Source: Caenorhabditis remanei (taxonomy: Eukaryota > Nematoda > Chromadorea > Rhabditida > Rhabditidae). Taken from it: a DNA stretch of 64,000 nt. The stretch is from NCBI RefSeq assembly GCF_010183535.1, contig NC_071328.1, positions 14,074,001-14,138,000 on the forward strand. The letters are read 5' to 3'. This document shows, one piece after another, positions 41,687-52,471 of this stretch. Under the pieces are notes generated by a model. It was not told the origin of the DNA. It searched no databases and saw only the letters and a list, made by a program, of their open reading frames with translations. Made by a program: the position numbers and the translations under genes. Numbering within the stretch: position 1 is the stretch's first letter; the number at the start of each line of letters is the position of its first letter.

Positions 41687-42079
41687 TTACGACTGGCTGT
41701 TTCTTGTGTGTCGAACATTAACAGAACAGAAGAAGAGATTCCAGATTTTCGAAGTCTCGGCGGCCTTCCTGTTGAGAAGCACGAAAACCTGTCCCTTTGC
41801 TCTTGACAGGGCGACGTTGATGCGTCGGACGTCCTCCACGAATGCCGTTTGATCTTCCTTGGCATCTTTGAGATTGGGGACGGAGCTTTGAACTTCGGAG
41901 GCTGCTGGGCTGGGAGCACGAGACGAAGCTCTGGAGTCACTCTGTACTCCAGATTCAGTCATCTCGGATGTGCTGCCAGTTGTGGGTTCTTCGCTAGCTT
42001 GCCTCATTTTCATGGCCACCGGTGATACTGGGTCCTCCTCCAGGTCCATGAGCTGTTCGAGGGCGGCTTCGGTGTCCAT
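41687..42079 (-). pseudogene. SF1 (UPF1-like) helicase, C-terminal fragment
   Basis: An open minus-strand frame: Ser/Pro-rich start, then EDQTAFVEDVRRINVALSRA and KGQVFVLLNRKAAETSKIW. RRINVALSRAK is motif VI of UPF1/DNA2-type SF1 helicases (arginine finger). It is followed by a frame-breaking tail. The matching N-terminal piece lies at 49262-49979 on the same strand, 7 kb 5' of it in transcription direction. A D/B MITE end abuts its start at 42117. Confidence 0.6.
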
Positions 42080-42265
42080 CGGTTCTTCTTGCTCGGTTTC
42101 CGACGGAGTCCTTTCCAGATTTCAACTGAAAACGGCCAAAGTTTCTATCCTATTGAGCGGTACTGTATAATGTAAAACCGGGAGTTTCGTAATTTCCGAT
42201 TTTGGTCTCGTCATTTTGCAACTAAACAGTTTTTCCTAATTTAAAGCTTCCGAAACTTCAATATA

Positions 42266-43395
42266 TGTTAGAGACTACGGTAGATATAGACAGAATACGG
42301 AAAACGGACATTTGAAATTCTTGTTAGTTGCGAAACGTCGTAATCATTGAAAGTTGCAGTAAATGCTTCATTTTTCAGTGATTTTTTAAAACATTCGGTT
42401 TCAAAATCAAAATTAAAGAAATTTTTTTTGATCAGGGTCGCCAGAAATCAATTTTAAGCGCCAATTTGCAAAAGTTACCAAATTTTGGCTCTATTGGCAA
42501 AGAATGGTCCCAACCGCAAAGAACGGTCCCAAAAAATAAAAGAACGGTCCCAAAGAATTACATGGTCCCTACCGCAAAGAATGGTCCCAACCGCAAAGAA
42601 TGGTCCCTCAAAAAATACGATTAACAACCGGTTTTGTCAATTTTTTCTCCAATTTCTAAGAAACCTAAGCCTAAGAGAATGGTGAAAAGTTTTTCGTATC
42701 AATTTTGAGGGACCATTCTTTGCGGTAGGGACTATTCAATTCTGAAATTCGTGTCACCCAAAATTTTGGGACCATTCTTAGCGGTTGGGACCATTCTTTG
42801 CGGTTGGGACCATTCTTTGCCAATAGAGCCAATTTTTTGAATAACTTACCTCAAAAACTTCCAGAGCAAACGCAAAATAATAAAAATAAATAATTAGGAT
42901 TCAAAAATAATCAGATACATAGTTTTTCGGCATTTATTCAGTAAAACGCCTGATTGAAATAATGAAGTAATAATGAAATAAGTGAAGGTGAAGAGGAGAG
43001 GGGCGTGGCATGTTTGCTCTCTGATTCTCTAACCACTCTCTTGATTTTATGTGCACACTCCTCTCTATCTTATCAGTCTGATAACATTATGAGAGGGAAA
43101 ACGTACGATTTTTATTATTCTGTGTCCAACAGAACTGTGTGGGGAAATATCTGTTTTCTGAAAAGGGAAGTCGAAAGTCGGATAGATTTTATGCTGTAAT
43201 TCCAGTTGTTTTGAGCTGATTTTCAACAGTTTCAGTCAAATGTAACGGAAAAGAGATCCGGACACTTGGAGTCGGGTACAGATTGTCCAGATGTCCGTCT
43301 GGTGGTCTGTGTATCTGTCTGTCCAGATGTCTTTGTGCTTCGTGATGAACTTTCAACAGTTTTCAGTATTGTCTGCTAAAGAATGTCGCGCTCAA
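42266..43395 (-). repeat. Duplicon B, copy 2
   Basis: See 31197-31990. This copy contains the extra MITE at 42487-42830, which splits an AAATTTTTTGAATA site. Confidence 0.65.
42487..42830. mobile_element. MITE with GGCTCTATTGGCAAAGAATG ends
   Basis: Inverted ends GGCTCTATTGGCAAAGAATG / CATTCTTTGCCAATAGAGCC and tandem GGTCCCAACCGCAAAGAAT units inside. The empty site in duplicon copy 1 (CGAATTTTTCGAATATC at 31428) shows the duplicated AATTTT target. Confidence 0.75.
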
Positions 43396-43399
43396 ACCA

Positions 43400-43840
43400 T
43401 ATTTCTCAGGTGTAATATTTCGGAATCGTGTCATTTTATGTGTTTGTTTAAGCAATGTGCGACAATTCATTTATTAATTCAAAATTCTTGGCAAGAATGA
43501 GAAGACAATAGATTTTGGTACTACAAACAGTTATTTTTTCTTTTCTCCGCATACTCCATGACGAACCATCTGATTGAGGTGACTTTCACCGTGACGATGA
43601 TTGGATTTTCGTTCAATCTGAAAAAATTGATTTATGTAGCGAAAACAAATGGAAAACTTGTTCCCAGAGTGAAATGTCTGATTCGGACTCCGATATTCAG
43701 TGAAAAGTTTGAAAATGTCAGTGAGAAATTCCCGTTTTCTAGTAATTGTTTTGAACAAAGTCAATTAATAAAGGGTGTCGACAATGACCCTCGTGTTTAC
43801 CGTTCGGCTGGTGTCAGTGTCTTGCATCGGTACTCAGGAC
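43400..43840. other. No gene seen
   Basis: Open frames on both strands but without splice signals or recognisable motifs. Confidence 0.3.
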
Positions 43841-43843
43841 GAT

Positions 43844-44033
43844 TTGCGCATTTTCTTCGGATCTGCTCTCCGTTTGAGTGAAGCAACTTGTAGTTGTCCT
43901 TGCGTCTCGATAACTTTCCGGAGTGCTCGCTCAATTGAGACCTGCATCCTCTCGAGCTGGCTTTCAATGGTCCGGTTTGGGTCGCGAGTCCTCGCCCAAC
44001 AATGTCTCTTCGTCCATCACCTCAGCCATCTGT
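43844..44033 (-). pseudogene. Small helical protein fragment, frameshifted
   Basis: After CTTACAG the exon starts MAEVMDEETLLGEDSRPKP and hits TGA. The +1 frame continues TIESQLERMQVSIERALRK and VIETQGQLQVASLKRRAD to a stop. The two halves look like one amphipathic protein broken by a one-base change. Function unknown. Confidence 0.3.
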
Positions 44034-44719
44034 AAGTAAATATGGTTTTTTTTAAAGGAAAAGTGACCGGTTTGACAATTTTTTTCGGATAACGTAAAAT
44101 TGAGGTAACCGTGATAGTGCTATGAAATTAGTGACACCCTATCAAAATGAAGTTGTAAAAGCCGAACTGACTAGAAAGAACATTAAAGGTCAAAAACTTG
44201 ACCACCTATGTTGGCAACAGATACAGTCTTTAGCCTTAATTAAATAACCTTAATTTCCTTAATTTCTTAACCTTAATTTCACCTTAATTTCAATTTAATT
44301 TCTACTTAATTTCTACTTAATTTCAACATTCATTTTGCGGATGAAACCTGAAAAATAATCAAATATATGACGTGTTTTCAACTAACAATTCATTCATTCT
44401 AAAAAATAAAAACATCAGAATTCGAACAGCCGAGTTCGTTGAAATTTTCTCGTTCTCATTTATCCGGATACGGAGATTTGCGAAAGGCAAATCTTCAGAA
44501 AGGTAGCAGTGATGTTTATTGCTCGGCAGGTTCGACTCGTTAACCTGAGGAAGAAGTCTCTTTAAGAGCCGATAGTCGTGACCTGATAAAGGTTCTGCTC
44601 AATTGTTGGTTAATAGCCATCGACTTCTTCTTACGGGTGACACCTCAACGGCTGGTAGCCAACTGATAATGTTGATCGTCGAATCATAGGGAAAGTGACG
44701 ATAGAAATGACGTATTATC

Positions 44720-44870
44720 AGGAGGATAGTCCTATTGATGACATTTATGCAGAATTTTGAGAACAGCCCGGCGGAGCTCGTGGTATCAATTAGTCATCAT
44801 CATCGCGTAGACTCTCCGTACTATTCCCGGACTCTACCGTATGATTATTTTCTCACGTGACAATGGTCAA
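44720..44870 (-). pseudogene. Decayed copy of exon 28474-28676
   Basis: ENNHTVESGNSTESLRDDDD then stop, LIPRAPPGC; same order as the 28.5-kb exon. The flanking sequence (TAGTGACACCCTATCAAA) also matches 28760-28790. Confidence 0.4.
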
Positions 44871-45192
44871 GGGCCCAAAAAGACCAAAGTCAAAAAGTGA
44901 TCGATTTCCAAATTTTTCGGAAAACGTAAAACTTGAGTTGAACGTGATAGTGCTAGAAAAGTAGTGACACCCTATCAAAGTGGAGTTGTAAAAGTCGAAT
45001 TGACTAAAAGAACATCAGCATGATAAGGATCAAAAACTTGACCACATATGTTGGACACATATACAGTCTTAATCTTAATTTCTACATTCATTTGTCAAAT
45101 GAAGCCTGAAAAAAAAATATAAGACGTGTTTCAACAAAATTTCATTCGGGAAAAGAAAGAAATTGTTCAGAACTGATTGTTCAGAATTCGAG

Positions 45193-45421
45193 CTAGAGAA
45201 GACACTGGGGAAAAACATTCCCATTGTCGAGTCTTACGACCCGACAATGGGGGCTGTCCAAAGTGATCCCTTTCCTGGCGAAATATTCTGCAACAGAGAC
45301 TGAGCGCCGAAGCCGCCGACAATATAAGAAAGGCGTTGACTTGGGCGGTTGGGCGACGTGCCTATCCGGGATGAGCACGTCTAACAGGTCCCAGCAATGC
45401 ACGAAGACCATTTTCAACCTA
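45193..45421 (-). pseudogene. PAZ-like exon, frame-shifted leader
   Basis: Reads STPFLYCRRLRRSVSVAEYF, ARKGITLDSPHC, RVVRLDNGNVFPQCLL. The shared core V-S-V-A-E-Y-F ... N-G-N-V-F-P-Q-C-L-L matches the 28979-29114 exon and looks like a PAZ half-domain. The leader at about 45.4 kb has the same two-base deletion as the other decayed copies. The acceptor (GTTTATAG) is intact, but no downstream PIWI module follows. Confidence 0.4.
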
Positions 45422-46989
45422 TAAACAGTAAAATATTATATAAAGCGGCTTAATGAAGACTCATGTTTTAAGACACCCGAGATCGTAAAACTAAATTAAA
45501 TTGCTAAGCACTTGAATCCAGAGTCATAGTTCAGAAAGTTTTTAGAAATATGTGTGAGAAGACCAACCGATTACAGTGACAAACTACACTGACAAACTAC
45601 ACTAGAATGACCAAATTACTACACTAACTAAAACTCCAATATTCTTATTAATTTGGTATAAAAAAGGGCAGTCGTGGCCTAGGATCCGTCAACTCGGTCA
45701 TCATGGTATTGCACCTCAAAAATGACGTCACAGCTAAACGAGTACTACCGTAGTATTTTGGGAAGTTATTACAGTGACCGTCTTACACTGACCTTATCAC
45801 TACTTTGGACTTTACTGCGTCGGAATCAAGACTCTATTAAGGGAACGAGTAATGTTTTCAAAAAAATACTGTCTTATAAATTTATATAATATCAAAATAT
45901 TTACCTTGATGATCTCCCAAGCATCATCGTCTTGAACTTCCACTTTTCCTCTGTCTCTGATTTTACAGTTTTGCTGATTTTGTCGTTGACGAGTCTGAAA
46001 TTGATAGTTGTTGAAAAATTGCCCTATTTTCCGAATTGCTTACCTCCAAAAACTTCCAGAGCAAACCAAAATAATGAGAAAAAAAATTAGAATTCAAAAA
46101 TAATCAGATACATAGTTTTTCGGCATTTATTCAGTAAAACGCCTAATTGAAATAATGAAGTAATAATGAAATTAGTGAAGGTGAAGAGGAGAGGGGCGTG
46201 GCATGTTTGCTCTCTGCTTCTCTAAACACTCTCTTGATTTTATGTGCTCTCTCCCTATCTTATTAATTTTGTTATCAGTCTGATAAACTTATGAGAGGGA
46301 GAGAATACGATTTTTATTATTCTGTGTCCGACAGAACTGTGGGGAAGTAATTTTATCTGAAAAAAAGCCGGATAGATTTGATGCTATAATTCCAGATGTT
46401 TTGAGCTGGTTTTCAGCATTTTCAGTCAGATTTAACATCCGGACACCTGGAGGTGGTGACAGATTGTCCAGATGCTTTCATATAGTTTTAGTGATTTGTG
46501 ATGAATTTTGGGACATTTGGACGCTCGAATAGTATGTCTTTCTGTTTGTCTCTGCATTTTTCTCAAAATTTTTGAATTTCTAGCTATTTTCAGCCGATTT
46601 TTGCTATATTTTTCCATGAAAAAGCTCCTTGACGAACGGATTATGGAAAATGAGGACAAACTGCCGGGTATATAGCACGAAGGCGGATGAAAAGCATACT
46701 TGTCAAATGAGGGGCCGGCCCCTCAGGGCCCCTCTTTTCAGGGATATAGGATTTTTGAGAAAAAATTTCAAATTTTTCCCAAAAATTCAATTTTTCATGG
46801 GGAAAAATTTTCCAATTTACTCGTTTTTTATACTTTTTTTCCCCACTTTTTCAATCATTTTAATCGATTTTTTTTTGTTTTTCCAAATGATTCATAGACT
46901 CAATCACTAAGGTTTCACAGGAAAAAATTTATTTTGTAAAATAAAATGTGAAAAAAAGCACATAACTATTCGTTCGTTTGGAACTGCCG

Positions 46990-48400
46990 TCTTCATCATC
47001 ATTTGGATTGACCTTCCATGCTCTTTTTGAGTAGTACCACATCGTAATCATAGAATTTTCTTGCTCGGGCTTGGATAAAGTGAGCCCTATAGATCAAGCA
47101 TAGTGCCAGGGCTGAAATAATTGAATAATTAACACAGTACCGCCCAAAAAGATATCATATGTTGCCTTTTTCAGTTAAAAAGGCCCAACTTTGAGAACGT
47201 GTCATAGTAAAACTAACGGTCCCACGAATCATGGATCGAACAGATCAAAAGTAGAGCCTCATTTTTGTAGTTGACAACTTTTTTATACAGAAATTGCTCA
47301 TTTTTGAAAGTGGGTCCCGGTATTCTTAAAAGTGAAAATTTTACAAAATACAATATAGTCAAGTAGATCAAGAACCGGGCTACATTTTTTAAAATTGATT
47401 TTTTTGAATAGCGTCATTAGTTTCTGAGATATAAGTCTTTGAAAATTATCAGTTTTTAGTAAAAAAAATTTTGTTGCTGAAATTTAACTTCCTTTGACGA
47501 CGCCAACTGCGTTAATAAAAGTTCAAATTTTTACAAAATTGATAGAAGCTTGTAGATCAAAACCAGGGCTACATTTTTGTAGTTGAAAACTTTTTGATAG
47601 CTCCGCCCACTTTTGAGATATGCGCCTTTAAAGATAGGTACCTATGGAGCAGAGTGAGGGAGAGAAGGGGGAGAGACGCAGAGAAGCGAGACGCCCTCCT
47701 CGTTCGGCGTGTTCTCTAGCCCTGTATCTCAAAAGTGGGCGGAGTTATCAAAAAGTTGTCAACTACAAAAATAAAGTTCTATTCTTGCTCTATTCGAGCC
47801 TATAAAAAATTGTTTTGTGGGACAGTTAGTATTACCATGACACACTCTGAAAGTTGGACATTTTCAACTGAAAGCAAAATATGATATCATTTTGGCCGGT
47901 ACTGTAGATGAAACATCAAAAATGAAAACTCACGGATTTGTACCATTCCAGGTGACACTTCTTGAAGTTCTTGTCTTGCGTTGAACGTACGGCACTCAGC
48001 GCACACGTTGAAGATGAAGGGATCAAACCCCTTGAATACAGTGGCGGGTTGGATCACTCCTTCCGACGCGGAACTCAAAACTTCAAAACGAAACTCTGAG
48101 TGTTAATCTGCAAGTTTGTTACAACAAATAAAGAATTTTATCTCAAAAAAAAACTCACTAATGTTTCAAGACCGTCTCAACAAAGACTGACTTGAATTGT
48201 CCATCACTATGAATGAAAACTGGCTCAAAGTCTTTAATATTCTCCATTGGATCCTCATCTTGGTGGGAGAACACAACACTTCAACGGTCCAGAGTCAAAT
48301 TTTCAACAAGATCGTCCCAATGGCTGATCATTGTCATGAAAGGAATCAGCTCTTCATGGAATCCGTCGGGTTTCTTAAATGGAGCTTCTGAAAGTAGAAT
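46990..48400 (-). pseudogene. Duplicon gene 2, copy 2
   Basis: Exons: about 48165-48390 (PFKKPDGFHEELIPFMTMI, SHWDDLVENLTLDR then TGA, then VVFSHQDEDPMENIKDFEP, VFIHSDGQFKSVFVET), about 47940-48075 (SASEGVIQPATVFKGFDPF, IFNVCAECRTFNARQE, LQEVSPGMVQI) and about 46990-47115 (LALCLIYRAHFIQARARKFY, DYDVVLLKKSMEGQSK). The last two join in phase. Against copy 1 an 8-base deletion (TTCAAGGT) follows GAGACGG. The TGA and this deletion make it non-functional as read. Unknown family. Confidence 0.4.
47135..47904. mobile_element. D-family Tc1-like MITE with an E palindrome inside
   Basis: Ends CAGTACCGCCCAAAAAGATA and TTTTGGCCGGTACTG-TA. Within it, 47569-47790 is a complete E palindrome (TAGCTCCGCCCACTTTTGAG ... 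CTCAAAAGTGGGCGGAGTTA). Confidence 0.6.
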
Positions 48401-49261
48401 GGGAAATTGAAGAACTGAAGAAAAAAACAGAATTCCGAAACAGAATGTCGGTTGTCTGCATTTTCAGCTGTTTTTGGATCAAATGAATCAATTTTATCGA
48501 ACTTAGTTTTTGAAGAAAACGCAATCAATGGACACACTCTTTTTTTTAAAAAGTCGTTTTTTGTGTCAAAATTATACGATTTTCATATATTTTGTTCGAT
48601 TAAGGCCAATAATTATCAACAATCTACAAAATTTTGAGAATCTATCATTAAATTCAGAACTCCTCAAGACTAGGTCTCATTTTGAGTTAAATATAGGAAA
48701 TACCGGTTAATTAGAGTAATTACGATAGATGCTGTTAATTTTTCAAAAAATTGTTAAAAAATATCCTTAAACATCTCTTACCTTAATAGCTTCAGAATAG
48801 CAGAATACAAAAAATGAATTAGAATTCTAGAAAAATCAGTAAGAATAATAATATTTCGACGGTCTATTCCGGTAAGACGTCTAGAATGAAAATAAATAAA
48901 ATGGAGGAGAAGAAGCGGGGGACGGAGAGGAGGGGATGGGGCGTACACTCTCCCGTTCTTGCAATTACAATGATTCACAGCCATGAATCATCCGTTCCAT
49001 TTATTTTTATTAAATTCTTCCCCCCTGTATTTTATATTATCGGTTCACAACGTTAAGTTCCCTTGTTCTTGAGTATATGTGAACGGGCGAACTTTTTATT
49101 TAAACAAAGATATAAGAAATGAATTAAATTAAAGTTTTCCTTCGGTGGTCCTTGGGAATATGGGTGGTGGTAGAATGCTTGTTGTCAAATATAAGTGATT
49201 CGGGCAGTGCTTTGGGAAATTTCAAGATCGAGAGGGGATTTTCCAGATTGAGCCATCATTA

Positions 49262-49979
49262 GGCCAACACTTTCCAGAGTTTCATCCGACTCGAAGTTTA
49301 CTCCGACTCTGGTGTTTCGATGAGTCCTGGTCTCCTGAACACATAACAAACTTACTATATTTCAAGTTTTGGAAAACTCACTTCAGACTTTTATAGATGC
49401 CCCGGCTATGAGAGTCAGTGTAATTGATAGAGCGGGAGCCACAACTGATCCGTTTATAACCATGTGTTGCCATGTGGATCTTATCTTTGTCCAGCTCGAG
49501 TGCAGCGCGACGATGATGAGGCACGTTTTTCCAGAGTCCGCTACGACCGGTGGGTGTTTGGAGCGCACAAAACCATTGACGTAGTTCTTCTGTTCGACTG
49601 TGAGGGGAAATCCTTCCAATGAAATTGTTATCTCCTGGTCCCTGGCCTGGCCACAAAGATCACTTGATGTCCTTTTAAGTTCCTGGCCGTGTCACAGATG
49701 GTTGCCTTGCCAAAATCGGGTGTTGCGCTTCGAATGGTCTGTCCGCTGTTTCCATGACCAGTTTGGTATCTCGGGTCCATTTTTCTGTTTGCGGCTGTCC
49801 GCACAGGCTTCGGATGTCTTGATCTTAGTTTTCGAATAAGTCTTCTCCTCTGGCTCTTCGTCTCCATATGTTTGAAGTAAAAGGTTCTTCTTCTTCAATA
49901 TTGGAATTTGGAAACTATCCATCAATTCCTCATCAACAAATGTTTGACACAATCTATCAGGATTGTGATGAAATCCCAT
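49262..49979 (-). pseudogene. SF1 helicase, N-terminal/Walker A fragment
   Basis: Frames alternate: LKGHQVIFVARPG, then PLTVEQKNYVNGFVRSKHPP, VVADSGKTCLIIVAL (a shortened Walker A loop ending GKT), then in the other frame MATHGYKRISCGSRSINYT, DSHSRGIYKSLK. L-x-x-E-Q-x-x-Y-V before G-K-T is the Q-motif/Walker A order of UPF1-like SF1 helicases. At least two frameshifts. Downstream at 49260-49330, after CAG, RNTRVGVNFESDETLESVG continues on the same strand. Its motif VI partner is at 41687-42079. Confidence 0.55.
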
Positions 49980-50275
49980 TTATCGGTTCTTTGATTGTAG
50001 GCTTCGGTCTTAAGAGTAGCTAGGCACGATGTTTCTGAAGCCGTCGACATCACCATTTGTTCCCCCCGCTCTCCTTTCGTCAAAAACACAATTTATCGCC
50101 TTGCATCGACCATTTCGGGAGCAGTGTTCACAGACTGATCTTGCACCATCCTGTAGAATGGTTTTGGAATGATGTTCTGACATTTCTAAAAATGTCTAAT
50201 AATGAAACAATTATATCGAATTGTTTTCAAAAGAAAACAAAATTTATGAAAATTACCAAAAAAACACGGTTTTTT

Positions 50276-50614
50276 CATACTTGCAAACCGGGCCGGCGCG
50301 TAACTCGCTTAAAATGCAATTTTATGAGCTGAAAAATACACCAAAATGTAGATCTCGACGAGTTCTATCTCCGTGACCTACTACGGGCCGGGTGGCTATT
50401 TGTTAATATGCCGCGGGCCGGGCTGGAATGGCTTTTTTGGTCGTTTTTGCGTTTTTTGCCACTTTCTCCCAGCCCGCGGCACAATAACGAATAGCCATCC
50501 GGCCAGTAGTAGGTCATGGACAAAGAACTCGTTGAGATCTACATTTTGGTATATTTTTCAGCTCATAATATTGCGTTTTAAGCGAGTTACGCGTCGGCCC
50601 GGTTTGCAAGTATG
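50276..50614. mobile_element. A-family hAT palindrome between 95-bp duplications
   Basis: CATACTTGCAAACCGGGCCG to CGGTTTGCAAGTATG. Both flanks carry the same roughly 95-bp sequence (ATGTCTAATAATGAA ... AACACGGTTTTTT at 50182-50275 and 50618-50715), far longer than the 8-bp duplication expected for this family. Confidence 0.65.
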
Positions 50615-50879
50615 CATTTTTGAAAATGTCTAATAATGAATCAATTATATCGAATTTTATTCAACATAAAACAAAAATTTATGAAAATTACCAAAACAAC
50701 ACGGTTTTTTGTTAAAATTACACAATTTTCCCCATATTTCGTTGGATTTCGGCCAATATCTTTCAAAAATTTACAAAATTTAGTAATTCTCAAGACAAAT
50801 CTGAGTCAATTATAGAAAGCACCGGTTGACTAGAGAGTGCCGGTCTGTTAGAGCAAATACGATCGATGTCAATTTTTTT

Positions 50880-51376
50880 GGCTCAATAGGCAAAGAATGG
50901 TCTCAACCGCAAAGAATGATCCCAACCGCAAAAAAAGGTCCCAACCGCAAAAAAAGGTACCAACCGCAAAGAATGGTCCCTCAAAATCGATACGAAAAAA
51001 GGGGCGCTAAGTTAGTTTTTTCTTGTGAGGGACCACTTTTCACCGTTCTCTTAGGCTTAGGTTTCTTCGAAATTCGGAAAAAAAAACTTGACAAAAACGA
51101 CAAAAATTGACAAATTAATAGTTTTTGTCCATTTTTTTCCAAATGTCTAAGAAACCTAAGCCTAAGAGAAAGATTCGGTAACAAAAAAAGTGCCTCTCCC
51201 ACGCCTTCAGCCTCACACTTTCAGCCAAAAAATGCCTAAAATTTTGAAAATTTGAGTGCTCTTTTGCTGAAAAATTTTAAAAGTTTTGAGTTGGGACCAT
51301 TCTTTGCGGTCGGGACCATTCAATTCTGAAATTCGTGTCACCTAAAATTTTGGGGCCATTCTTTGCCTATTGAGCC
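50880..51376. mobile_element. MITE with GGCTCAATAGGCAAAGAATG ends
   Basis: Second copy of the 42487 family. Ends GGCTCAATAGGCAAAGAATG / CCATTCTTTGCCTATTGAGCC-type, 8-bp ATTTTTTT on both sides (50872-50879, 51377-51384). Tandem CAACCGCAAAGAATGGTCCC units on the left. Confidence 0.75.
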
Positions 51377-51385
51377 ATTTTTTTT

Positions 51386-52040
51386 AAATATAGAAATGAC
51401 TTCTTACCTCAACAGCTTCCGAATAGCAGAATAAAAAAAATAATAAGAATTCAATAAAAATCAGTAATATAATAATATTTCGACGGTCTATTCCGATAAG
51501 ACGTCTTGAATGCTAAATGAATGAATTGGTTGAGAAGAAGCAAAAGCCGTGAAGGACGTTCTCTCCCTCTTTCTCTCCCCCTCTTCTATTCTTATTGTAT
51601 CTATCATATGACTCATATCGTCCTTTGGTTGATGCCGACTCTAACTTTTCTCTTTCAATTCACCGAAAAAAAGTGTAATAGCTGCTACTCTCAATCTGAA
51701 AGTTTTTTTTTCGAATTTTGGGTTACTGTAGCTACAGTACCCCTTTGGGGATATGACAGTGGAAAATCTTCAAAATGTTCTTTATGCAGAATACAAATAT
51801 ATCGAAGTACTTTACTTTCCCAGTGTTAACTTTCTTGATTCTGTAACTACCGTAATCCTACAGTAACCGGTCCAGTATTTTTCGGTCCGTCATACTGTTG
51901 GCAGAGATGCTACGGAAAGTTACCGTAGTTTGCCGAGACTGTGTTAAAAAACCAGTTTTAATCTGATAAAACGACATTCTGGTATATTGTATAACCCTTT
52001 TACCGTACACCGGTTTATATAATACTATTATATATTTTTC
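51386..52040. other. No complete gene; F-type remnant
   Basis: Starts with the CTTACCTCAACAGC exon-like junction and ATTTCGACGGTCTATTCCG motif of the duplicons; the rest shows no exon. TACTGTAGCTACAGTACCCC at 51723 is a short palindrome. Confidence 0.35.
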
Positions 52041-52055
52041 TAGAAGATCTGAAAT

Positions 52056-52360
52056 ACAGCTTCATTTTTGTAGTTGACAACTTTTTGATAGCTCCGCCCA
52101 CTTTTGAGATATGCGCCTTTGAAGATGGTAATTGGTGCTCAAAAACTGTTTTTTTTTGTATTTTCAGCTTGAAATTGGTAGAAAATGATATTCAAACCAT
52201 CACCATCCACAATTTTTTCGAAAAATTGACCAGTGGAATTTTCGACCAAATCATGTCCCCAGCGGAGGGTAGGAATTGAAGGCAGAATACAAAAAACGCG
52301 TCAAAGACACGCCAGATTGCTCTTTAAAGGCGCATATCTCAAAAGTGGTCCATAGACAAA
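52056..52360. mobile_element. E-family palindrome
   Basis: Left arm TAGCTCCGCCCACTTTTGAG with TATGCGCCTTTGAAGATGG; right arm TTTAAAGGCGCATATCTC at 52324. The CCACTTTTGAGATATGCGCC word is reduced on the right. It lies just after the TTR-like gene's 3' end. Confidence 0.55.
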
Positions 52361-52471
52361 ACAATAGACTATACCATCGAATGTTTAGACATATTTATTA
52401 ATTAAAAACACTAATTAGTATAAAAGGAAAAAAATTAATTAACATTGTAAGCAGTCCACGAGTCGGTTCCT

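Larger units (their letters stand above)
45190..49050 (-). repeat. Duplicon A, copy 2
   Basis: Partner of 35700-39400. It has the empty site for the 35856 hAT element and a fuller copy of the second gene. It extends to about 49260, where helicase-related exons follow. Confidence 0.75.
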
